From assembly GCA_020629455.1 (NCBI GenBank), contig JAHDDH010000005.1, positions 1-42,405 of the forward strand: a stretch of 42,405 nt of DNA, given 5' to 3'. Shown piece by piece: positions 35,464-42,405 of the stretch (its first letter is position 1; every line of letters begins with the position of its first letter). The notes under the pieces are model-generated. The model ran no database searches. It was given only the letters and a program-made list of their open reading frames with translations, and had not been told where the DNA came from. The position numbers and the translations under genes are program-made. Origin of the DNA: Cytophagales bacterium. GTDB lineage: Bacteria > Bacteroidota > Bacteroidia > Cytophagales > Amoebophilaceae.

Positions 35464-36066
35464 ATGCAAAAATTATCATTTACCAAACTGATCAGCTATT
35501 TCATTAAAGGCATACTGCTGATTTCTCCTTTTGCACTCACGCTTTATATTATTTCTACTTTGATTACTTGGGTGGATGGGCTTTTGGGTGTTGCAATACC
35601 GGGTATAGGAATTTTAATCATTTTGGTTTCTATCACTGTTTTGGGTTATTTTGGTTCTACTCTTTTTTTTAAATCTTTTGTACAGTATATCGAGTATTTT
35701 TTTTTACAGATTCCTTTTATCAACATGATTTATACTTCTATGAAAGAGGTCATCACTACTTTTGTAGGAGATAAGAAAAAGTTTAACAAACCTGTGATGA
35801 TTTTGGTCAATAAGGATACCAATATCCGTAAAGTGGGCTTTATCACACAAGAAGATCTTCAACAGTGGAAACTACAGGATTATGTAGCGGTGTATGTACC
35901 TTTTTCTTATGCTTTTTCTGGTGAATTTTTACTGATTTCTAAAGAGCGTATACAATTCCTTAACATCTCTAGTACCGATGCTATGAGGATTGTGATCTCT
36001 GGAGGTATTACAGGTTTTAGCCAAAAAAATACCAGCAAAATGTCATCAAAAGCAGTGAAAATTTAA
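35464..36066 (+). CDS. DUF502 membrane protein
   Basis: 200 residues. Two membrane hairpins: FIKGILLISPFALTLYIIS (about 13-31) and GIGILIILVSITVLGYFGS (47-65), then IPFINMIYTSMKEV and PVMILVN, and a soluble beta domain ending GGITGF, all DUF502 hallmarks. The function in bacteria is unknown; plants have a homologue linked to membrane organisation. Nothing in the neighbourhood (comEC before, htpG 33 bp after) fixes a role. Confidence 0.88.
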   Translation: MQKLSFTKLISYFIKGILLISPFALTLYIISTLITWVDGLLGVAIPGIGILIILVSITVLGYFGSTLFFKSFVQYIEYFFLQIPFINMIYTSMKEVITTFVGDKKKFNKPVMILVNKDTNIRKVGFITQEDLQQWKLQDYVAVYVPFSYAFSGEFLLISKERIQFLNISSTDAMRIVISGGITGFSQKNTSKMSSKAVKI

Positions 36067-36099
36067 TTTTTTTATTATTTCTTTAATTATCCAATCATT

Positions 36100-37917
36100 A
36101 TGAAAACACAAGGCAATATTGCTATTCACACGGAAAATATTTTTCCTATCATCAAAAAATTTTTGTATTCCGATCAAGAAGTATTTTTACGAGAGTTGGT
36201 AGCCAATGCAGTAGATGCTACACAAAAATTACACCAGCTAGCTGCCATGGGCAAATATGAAGAGGCATTAGGTAAAGGAGAAATTCATATTACTTTGGAC
36301 GAAAAAAAAAAAACTATCACTATCAGTGATCAAGGGATTGGTATGACCAGTGATGAGGTGAAAAAATATATCAACCAAATTGCTTTTTCAGGTGCTGCTG
36401 AGTTTGTAGAAAAATATGAGAAAGATCATTTGATTGGTTCTTTTGGTTTAGGATTTTATGCTGCCTTTATGGTAGCCTCTAAAGTAGAAATTTTTACACG
36501 TTCTTACCAAAAAGAGGCTGAGCCTATGCATTGGCAGTGTGCAGGAGATACTAAATTTTCGTTAGAAAAAACAATCAAAAAAACAGTGGGCACAGATGTT
36601 GTTTTACACATCAGTGATGAAGCCAAAGAATATTTAAACAAACAAAAAATTCAGTCAATTTTAAAAAAATACGGCAGATTTCTTCCTTTTCCTATTTTAT
36701 TTGAAGGAAAACAAATCAATGACACTGCGCCTCTTTGGACCAAAACACCTAGTACCCTTACGGATAAAGATTACAAAGATTTTTATAGCCAACTTTATCC
36801 CTATCAATGGAAAGAGCCTTTGTTTTGGATTCATCTCAATGTAGATTATCCTTTCAAATTGACAGGGGTTTTGTATTTTGCTCAACCCAATGAAAAGGGA
36901 AACTTTAAAGATGGGAAAATTCAATTATATGCCAAACAAGTTTTTATTACCGATGAATTAGCCCAAATTGTACCTGATTTTTTGAAGCTTATGCATGGAG
37001 CTATCGATTCTCCTGATATTCCTTTGAATGTATCACGTAGTGCACTGCAATCCGATGGTAATGTCAAAAAAATAAATACTTATATCACCAAAAAAGTAGC
37101 CGAAAAATTAATCTATTTATTCAAAAATGAAAGAAAAGCATATGAAGAAAAATGGGATAGTATGAGTTTAGTAATTAAATACGGCTGTTTGACAGATGAT
37201 AATTTTTATGATAAAATACAACCAGCACTTTTGTATAAAAATACCGAAGGTGAATACTTTACTCATGAAGCATATGTTGAAAAAATAAAAGATCATCAAA
37301 CAGATAAAGATCAAAACTCAGTAATTATTTATACAACAGATCCTATTACACAAGATATCCATATACAACAGTGTCAGCAAAAAAAATATGATGTAATTGT
37401 AGTTGATTCAGTAATTGATCCACCTTATATTCAGTTGATAGAAAACAAGCAAACAAAAGTGAAATTTAGACATGTTAATACCGAAACAGCTGATCAAATT
37501 ATTGAAAAAGATTGTAAGGAACTATCAGTTTCTTTGTTAAAAACCGTTGAAGAAAAAAAGATTAAAGAAATGATTTCGAATGTGATTGACAACAAACTAT
37601 ATTCATACAAAGTAGAAGCACGAAAAAATACAAACTTTCCATTGATGATGTATCTTACAGAAGAGACACAAAGATTACAGAAAGTAAACATCAATGCAAG
37701 CACAAATGAAGATTCTATAGCAGCCTTGCCTTATACTGTAATTATCAATACCAGCCATCCAGTATACCCTGCGATCTTGTCTGAAAAAGACCCAGCACAA
37801 CAAAAAAAGTATCTCCAGCATCTTTATGACCTGGCACTACTTACACAAAATGCGCTGGAAGGCAATCATTTGACAGCTTTTATACAAAGAAGCATTCAAT
37901 GGATGGAAAAAAAATAA
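36100..37917 (+). CDS. htpG: Chaperone HtpG (bacterial Hsp90)
   Basis: 605 residues, slightly shorter than E. coli HtpG. The N-terminal GHKL ATPase has ELVANAVDA (catalytic Glu32, Asn36), DQGIGMT and GSFGLGFYAAFMVA. The middle domain includes NVSRSALQSD with the ATP-contacting Arg. A dimerisation domain closes the protein. No MEEVD tail, as expected for bacteria. A strong terminator follows at 37941-37967. Confidence 0.97.
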   Translation: MKTQGNIAIHTENIFPIIKKFLYSDQEVFLRELVANAVDATQKLHQLAAMGKYEEALGKGEIHITLDEKKKTITISDQGIGMTSDEVKKYINQIAFSGAAEFVEKYEKDHLIGSFGLGFYAAFMVASKVEIFTRSYQKEAEPMHWQCAGDTKFSLEKTIKKTVGTDVVLHISDEAKEYLNKQKIQSILKKYGRFLPFPILFEGKQINDTAPLWTKTPSTLTDKDYKDFYSQLYPYQWKEPLFWIHLNVDYPFKLTGVLYFAQPNEKGNFKDGKIQLYAKQVFITDELAQIVPDFLKLMHGAIDSPDIPLNVSRSALQSDGNVKKINTYITKKVAEKLIYLFKNERKAYEEKWDSMSLVIKYGCLTDDNFYDKIQPALLYKNTEGEYFTHEAYVEKIKDHQTDKDQNSVIIYTTDPITQDIHIQQCQQKKYDVIVVDSVIDPPYIQLIENKQTKVKFRHVNTETADQIIEKDCKELSVSLLKTVEEKKIKEMISNVIDNKLYSYKVEARKNTNFPLMMYLTEETQRLQKVNINASTNEDSIAALPYTVIINTSHPVYPAILSEKDPAQQKKYLQHLYDLALLTQNALEGNHLTAFIQRSIQWMEKK

Positions 37918-37940
37918 AAATATTTTTTTGATTTAAATTA

Positions 37941-37967
37941 AAAGCATGGCTATTAAGGCCATGCTTT
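37941..37967. terminator. Bidirectional intrinsic terminator after htpG
   Basis: AAAGCATGGC (37941-37950) / GCCATGCTTT (37958-37967): a perfect 10-bp stem with a 7-base loop and T runs on both outer sides. It lies between convergent htpG and the porin-like gene and can serve both. Bases 37968-38085 hold no gene. Confidence 0.9.
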
Positions 37968-38085
37968 TTGTTGTGTAGTATTGCTAAAATATGTTGAATT
38001 TTAGCATATGGGTATTTTTTATAAAGATAATGATATCAAAAAAAGAAAAATAGACTGTGTTAAAAAATTTAGATACAACCAAATA

Positions 38086-40065
38086 TTAATCAAAAAAAGA
38101 CCAACAAATCCCTATATCAAACAGAATGCGTTGTCCAGGATAGTCGGGTGTTATAAAATATCCTGGATTGATCCATCCTTGATTCAAATGACCTACTTTT
38201 AACGACATTTTGAAATTATTAATTTTGAAGTTAAGAAATGCATTCATCAAAATATATTCATATATACGAAAATCTTTTTGTTTGAAAAATTGTTGTATCC
38301 GTGGATCATAACGATCGGCATCATATGAAGATTTGAAATGCCATTCAACACCTCCTTCTAATCTTAACCGATTTTCCCACAAGTTTCTATGCGCATAATA
38401 CCATTTGCCATACAAATGATAAACAGGGATATCATACACAGCTTTGGCAGCACCTACTACCTGTGTATACACCAAATGATGATCTAAGTGCAAGTATCGA
38501 AAAAATTGAAAATTCCATTGACATCCTGGCGATATGATTTGTGTATGACCTTTCGCTTGTGTGGGCTGTTGATTATTTGAAAAATAAATAGGATGCTTGA
38601 TTTCCATCCAACATATGTATGGATATATAGTTGAAAAATTCCCAGGCATTGACCATTGAGTTCCTGCTTTAATTTGTTTGACAATTGGTTTTAAAAAATT
38701 ATGTTCCCAATCAAAATAACTTCCCTTGTAAGATTGTACAAAAAGAGAAGGATGGTGCCTTTGCTGTTGTAAAGACACATAGGCTTTATGATATTGGTAT
38801 TTTGTTTTGGCCTCATAAGCGCCTTGTGGTAAATACGATATATGTTGTTGGAAAAAGTGTTTTTTTTTATCATCCAAATGATAACGGATACAACCTTTAT
38901 AATAATTTTCAAAAATTTTTTTTTTTTCTCCATACTGCTTGCTATAAAATGCCTGTATACTTTTGCCTTGATAGCCCAGTAAATAAAACCATGGCCCTAC
39001 ATCTCCTTTGATGCCTGTTTCAACAAAATATGTTCTTAAAAAATTTTGTTCATGAATTTTTTTTTCTTTTCTGCCGTTGATGATGATAGATTCATAACGC
39101 GATGGTGTATTCAAATACGCTTCCTCTGAAGCAGATAAAGGCTCTACACAAAAAATAAACCGTTGATTGGTACAATTGAATATTTGATAGAATTGATATT
39201 GCTTGTCAAAAGCATATTGATAATATATATGGTAATGATGTTGTAATATTTTTTGCATGGTATTGTCAAGATGAGCAACTACATGTTCTGAAAAACAGTC
39301 CTTCAATGTTTTTTGTGTGGTATTTTGAATGCCTCCCAATTCTCTGACATGATGCCTTGTTCTAAAAAAGCTACTCAATACATGATGTTTTTTGTTTTTG
39401 CTTTGAAAGTTGCTATGGAGATGAAAGGTATAATGCACAATGTTTCTATCTCCTGGAGAAAATTTTAAGCCAAACTGTTTGTCCGTTAAAATTGTTTTAA
39501 AGCCAGCCCCTACATTCCAACGATCAAAAATATTGACCGTAAAAGGAATATATAAGCTATTTCTACCATTTTCACCCTTGAGCCATTCCAGCGCAGCATA
39601 AGGTGATTTGGTATTGTAATAACACATTTTTTTCATGTTTGGCATATACCAATCAAAAACATGAAATCCTGATGTTTTGCCTATAGTCTTGGGTTTTTGA
39701 GGCCATATATTTTTGGCTGCAGTACCCTGGTTTCCTAAGTCTTGTATAGTATACCGGCTTTTTTCTACAATGCTAAAATAATGATGCAAATTAGTGATCG
39801 AAGGGCTGATAGGCCGATAATTTCCGAGATGATATTGTAGGTCTTTTTGGCGTAGCCATAAAACAGTGTCAAAATGATATACCTGTTTGGTTTCTTCATC
39901 TAGCTGCAAAAATTTTTTTTCTTGTTGATCACCATCCATTTTTTTTTGTTCCTCTTCCTCTTCATTATCTTCTATGATATTAGTTGTTTGAGACTGTGCC
40001 AACAAGTGAAGCGGCTTTGAAAAAAAACACAAAAAAAATAAGAGGCGAAGAAAATATCGTATCAT
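38086..40065 (-). CDS. Putative outer membrane porin (Porin_10-like)
   Basis: 659 residues. Signal peptide (FLRLLFFLCFFSKPLHLLAQ, cleavage near 23), then an acidic Glu-rich stretch (about 31-45). The part DLGNQGTAAKNIWPQKPKTIG and the following GFHVFDWYM match the N-terminal hallmark LGNLGSAARP and GFD of the Bacteroidota putative porin family. The remainder is made of alternating aromatic beta strands with many Tyr, His and Trp, and the last residues CWSFFD end in aromatics, as in outer membrane barrels. The DNA shows many poly-A/T runs. It follows lpxK by 15 bp on the same strand. Confidence 0.75.
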   Translation of the reverse strand: MIRYFLRLLFFLCFFSKPLHLLAQSQTTNIIEDNEEEEEQKKMDGDQQEKKFLQLDEETKQVYHFDTVLWLRQKDLQYHLGNYRPISPSITNLHHYFSIVEKSRYTIQDLGNQGTAAKNIWPQKPKTIGKTSGFHVFDWYMPNMKKMCYYNTKSPYAALEWLKGENGRNSLYIPFTVNIFDRWNVGAGFKTILTDKQFGLKFSPGDRNIVHYTFHLHSNFQSKNKKHHVLSSFFRTRHHVRELGGIQNTTQKTLKDCFSEHVVAHLDNTMQKILQHHYHIYYQYAFDKQYQFYQIFNCTNQRFIFCVEPLSASEEAYLNTPSRYESIIINGRKEKKIHEQNFLRTYFVETGIKGDVGPWFYLLGYQGKSIQAFYSKQYGEKKKIFENYYKGCIRYHLDDKKKHFFQQHISYLPQGAYEAKTKYQYHKAYVSLQQQRHHPSLFVQSYKGSYFDWEHNFLKPIVKQIKAGTQWSMPGNFSTIYPYICWMEIKHPIYFSNNQQPTQAKGHTQIISPGCQWNFQFFRYLHLDHHLVYTQVVGAAKAVYDIPVYHLYGKWYYAHRNLWENRLRLEGGVEWHFKSSYDADRYDPRIQQFFKQKDFRIYEYILMNAFLNFKINNFKMSLKVGHLNQGWINPGYFITPDYPGQRILFDIGICWSFFD

Positions 40066-40080
40066 TTTAAAGGCAAAAGA

Positions 40081-41142
40081 TTATTGATGGGTCATCTGCT
40101 GTATTGTATGATCAAAAAGTGCTTGTTCAAAAAGCAATGTCATTTTGATAGGCAGAAAAAAAATTGGAAGATGTCCTAACATGGACTGAAATAGTGGATG
40201 ATGTAATATCCTTACACTATCTTTTTCAGTGGTTAATATACATTTTTTTGCACAACGATTTTTTAAAAAATGCTGTTGTATTTCAATAAAATCTCGTTTT
40301 GAAAACCAATGATGATCCGCAAAGGCAAGATGACCCAACAAAGTAAAATTTTTTTTGCAGTACATCACCAAAGGGTCAGGTTGAGCAATGCCTGTGATGA
40401 GCAATACATTTTTTCTCCAAACGGCATGAGGTGTTAATGTTTGGGGTTTTTGATAATTTATTTTAGCAAAAAAAATAGGAGGAAAAGGCTTTTTACAATA
40501 TGCTGAAATTTTTTTTTGAATTTTTTCTGCTACATGTAAAGGCATATCTTCAGGGCATTTGGTCACTAATATCATCTGTGCTCTGTGGGCTCCTTTGCGT
40601 GGTTCTCTCAGTCTGCCATAAGGCAGCATAAAGTCTTTCGTAAAAAGACGGGCATAATCAGTGAGTAAAATATGGTGCTGTATAGCAATGCGTCGGTGTT
40701 GATAAACATCATCCAAAAGGATCAGTTTTTTTTTTTGTGGAGGTGCTTCACAAGCTATTTTTTGTAATGCTTGGGCTCTGTCATGATGGATGATCCAATG
40801 AATATTATGATGAGAGAATTTTTTATAGAGCATATAAGGTTCGTCTCCTATCAAGGTTGGAGTTACATGGGTATTTTTATCACACCAAATCATGCCGATG
40901 GATTGCCGTTTATAGCCTCTGCTCACTACATACAAGTGGTGTTCTCTGGCTAATTTTTCAATCAAGTATGCCACCAAAGGTGTTTTTCCTGTGCCGCCTA
41001 CTGTCAAATTTCCAATGCCGATGGAGGGGATACAGGTATGATAGATTGAATATATTTTTTTATCATACAGCAGATTGCGAAATCGCATACAAAGGCCATA
41101 TAGCCAGGCAAAAGGCCAAAGAAAAAGACGAAAATATGACAT
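40081..41142 (-). CDS. lpxK: Tetraacyldisaccharide 4'-kinase
   Basis: 353 residues from the ATG at 41140-41142; a TTG at 41149-41151 is open but less likely. One N-terminal membrane-associated helix, a P-loop GNLTVGGTGKTP (Lys53), SRGYKR, and LLDDVYQHRRI with the catalytic Asp region. It phosphorylates the lipid A precursor on the inner membrane, so this organism appears to make lipid A. It is divergent from the cysteine desulfurase gene and co-directional with the porin gene 15 bp downstream. Confidence 0.93.
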   Translation of the reverse strand: MSYFRLFLWPFAWLYGLCMRFRNLLYDKKIYSIYHTCIPSIGIGNLTVGGTGKTPLVAYLIEKLAREHHLYVVSRGYKRQSIGMIWCDKNTHVTPTLIGDEPYMLYKKFSHHNIHWIIHHDRAQALQKIACEAPPQKKKLILLDDVYQHRRIAIQHHILLTDYARLFTKDFMLPYGRLREPRKGAHRAQMILVTKCPEDMPLHVAEKIQKKISAYCKKPFPPIFFAKINYQKPQTLTPHAVWRKNVLLITGIAQPDPLVMYCKKNFTLLGHLAFADHHWFSKRDFIEIQQHFLKNRCAKKCILTTEKDSVRILHHPLFQSMLGHLPIFFLPIKMTLLFEQALFDHTIQQMTHQ

Positions 41143-41201
41143 TTTAGTCAAAAATTATTTTAATCTAGCCTATGAATCAAGACTATTCTACAGATTCTAA
41201 G

Positions 41202-42353
41202 ATGCGTATTTATTTTGATAATGCAGCTACTACACCGTTAGATACAGCTGTGCTGGAGGTGATGTTGCCTTATTTGCAGGGAAATTTTGGCAATGCTTCT
41301 GCTACTCATTATTTTGGCAGTATCGCTAAGAATGCGATAGAAAATAGCAGAAGGAGAGTAGCCAATTGTTGGAATGTGCGTCCTAGTGAAATTTTTTTTA
41401 CTGCTAGCGGCACAGAAGCTAATAATTGGGCCATTTTTGGGAGTGTACAAGGACTGAATATACAACATGCTATTACTTCGCCTATAGAGCATGTGGCGCT
41501 TCTCAAACCTTTGCGTGTGTTGGCACAGCAAAAAATGATTCAATTGCATTATGTGTTGGTGGATCGTCAGGGAGGGCTATGTTTGACAAGTTTAAGACAA
41601 TTATTAAAAAAATATCCAGGGGCTTTGGTTTGTTTTACGCATGCCAACAGCGAACTGGGTAATTTGAATGATATATATCAAATAGCAGATATATGTCAGC
41701 AGTTTCAAGGGTATTGTTTGATTGATGCTGTACAAACGGCGGGTTATTATCCTTTGTGTTTGAGTCAATTGCCGATTCATTGCTTGACAGCATCGGCACA
41801 TAAACTGCACGGGCCTAAGGGGGTAGGGTGTTTGTATATTGCCGAAAATTTTTTGACGTGTGTACGGCCTTGGTTGTATGGAGGGGCACAGGAGCAAAAT
41901 ATGCGGGCAGGGACTGAGTCGGTGGCGCATATTGTAGGGATGGCTGAGGCGTTGTCTAGGGCTGTTGAGGCACAAGGTGCTATTCGTAAGCATTTGCAAA
42001 TGTTGAAAAATCGGATGATGGTTGGTTTAAAGTCTAATGTGCCTGGGGTTTTGTTTAATGGGCAGAGTGGTGATTTTGATTGTAGCATTGATAAAATTTT
42101 ACACATTGCTATACCGGGGGTAGCAGATCAGCATATGTTGCTTTTTTATTTGGATATTCAAGGAGTGGCGGTATCGGCAGGCAGTGCTTGTGCGAGTGGT
42201 ACTACGCAGTTGTCGCATGTGTGGTCTTATGTAGATATACCCAAAGGATATGGCGTGTTGCGTATTTCTTTTGGCAAGCAGAATACGCTTGCAGAGGTGG
42301 ATGCTATGCTGAAGATTTTGTATGAAAAGGCAGGAAATACTTTGATTGTATAA
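41202..42353 (+). CDS. Cysteine desulfurase, IscS/NifS type (class I)
   Basis: 383 residues from the ATG at 41202, which gives the family start MRIYFDNAATTP; the ATG at 41172 would add ten residues. The PLP Lys (residue 201 here) is in SAHKLHGPKG, and the active Cys (330) is in SAGSACASG, the longer mobile class I loop. GGAQEQNMRAGTES is conserved. It can supply sulfur for tRNA thiolation or Fe-S clusters, besides SufS at 14729. No iscU is next to it. Codons end in G and T much more than in sufS on the same strand. Confidence 0.92.
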   Translation: MRIYFDNAATTPLDTAVLEVMLPYLQGNFGNASATHYFGSIAKNAIENSRRRVANCWNVRPSEIFFTASGTEANNWAIFGSVQGLNIQHAITSPIEHVALLKPLRVLAQQKMIQLHYVLVDRQGGLCLTSLRQLLKKYPGALVCFTHANSELGNLNDIYQIADICQQFQGYCLIDAVQTAGYYPLCLSQLPIHCLTASAHKLHGPKGVGCLYIAENFLTCVRPWLYGGAQEQNMRAGTESVAHIVGMAEALSRAVEAQGAIRKHLQMLKNRMMVGLKSNVPGVLFNGQSGDFDCSIDKILHIAIPGVADQHMLLFYLDIQGVAVSAGSACASGTTQLSHVWSYVDIPKGYGVLRISFGKQNTLAEVDAMLKILYEKAGNTLIV

Positions 42354-42386
42354 AATTATTTTTATATTTCCGTAGACAAAAAGATC

Positions 42387-42404
42387 AAAAAGTACAAACT
42401 TTTT
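42387..42404. terminator. Weak AT hairpin at the window end
   Basis: AAAAAGT (42387-42393) / ACTTTTT (42398-42404), loop ACAA, 34 bp after the desulfurase stop. The stem is nearly all A-T but ends in a T run, so it may be a weak terminator; the window edge hides its context. Confidence 0.3.
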
Positions 42405-42405
42405 A

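Noticed and set aside
41604-42106. Overlapping minus-strand ORFs (131 and 109 codons)
   Set aside because: Antisense to the well-supported cysteine desulfurase gene.

Overview
This window looks like a chromosomal segment of a member of the Bacteroidota with a strongly AT-rich and partly eroded genome. The best guess is Cytophagales, related to host-associated lineages such as Amoebophilus and Cardinium. Signs of this are Bacteroidota families (GldA-type ATPase, Porin_10-like outer membrane protein, DUF1599, a CcmE with Cys in place of the haem-binding His), TAnnTTTG-type -7 boxes, absence of clear Shine-Dalgarno sites, a zinc-free L31, and homopolymer-rich DNA. The species cannot be fixed from the sequence. 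Class A PBP, LpxK, a porin and Ccm proteins point to a real Gram-negative envelope and some c-type cytochrome, so the genome is probably less reduced than the most extreme insect symbionts.

Layout. 1-1880: minus-strand accessory DNA in decay: an intact repeat-rich lipoprotein ORF, frameshifted coding remnants beyond its stop, and a second broken gene upstream. 1900-3800: thyA and a GldA-like ABC ATPase. 3872-7425: an OmpA/TPR lipoprotein, a small membrane gene broken by an amber codon, and gltX. 7436-8510: a decayed AraC-type regulator running into a 2-Cys peroxiredoxin gene. 8562-10813 (minus): rpmE2-ccmB-ccmC-ccmD-ccmE. 10918: initiator tRNA-fMet, then nhaC, a PBP1A-type gene, sufS-sufE, a LysE-type exporter and the wreck of a second LysE-type gene. 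17626-18781 (minus): a TEAK-repeat lipoprotein and DUF1599. 18920-20535: folP-cdaA. 20540-26085 (minus): gapA-oppBCDF and a hypothetical lipoprotein. 26352-33115: nusA-infB-dcuB-like-small membrane protein-greA-DUF368. 33265-37917: comEC, DUF502, htpG. 38086-41142 (minus): lpxK and a porin-like protein. 41202-42353: an IscS/NifS-type cysteine desulfurase.

Together the intact genes serve information processing (gltX, nusA, infB, greA, tRNA-fMet, L31), cell envelope (PBP1A, the DUF368 lipid-carrier translocase family, LpxK, porin, lipoproteins), import and ion balance (Opp, Dcu, NhaC, LysE), Fe-S sulfur supply (SufS/SufE and a second desulfurase), redox and haem handling (peroxiredoxin, Ccm), and c-di-AMP synthesis. 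No amino-acid biosynthesis is seen, while peptide and C4-dicarboxylate transporters are, which fits a host-fed lifestyle (inference).

The most unusual signal is not a new enzyme system but hidden gene decay. At least five stretches that look intergenic hold coding remnants readable only by joining frames or passing a stop: 145-714, 1479-1870, 5677-5874, 7436-7969 and 17128-17499. Several breaks fall in poly-A/T runs, so some could be hypervariable or slippage-corrected rather than dead.
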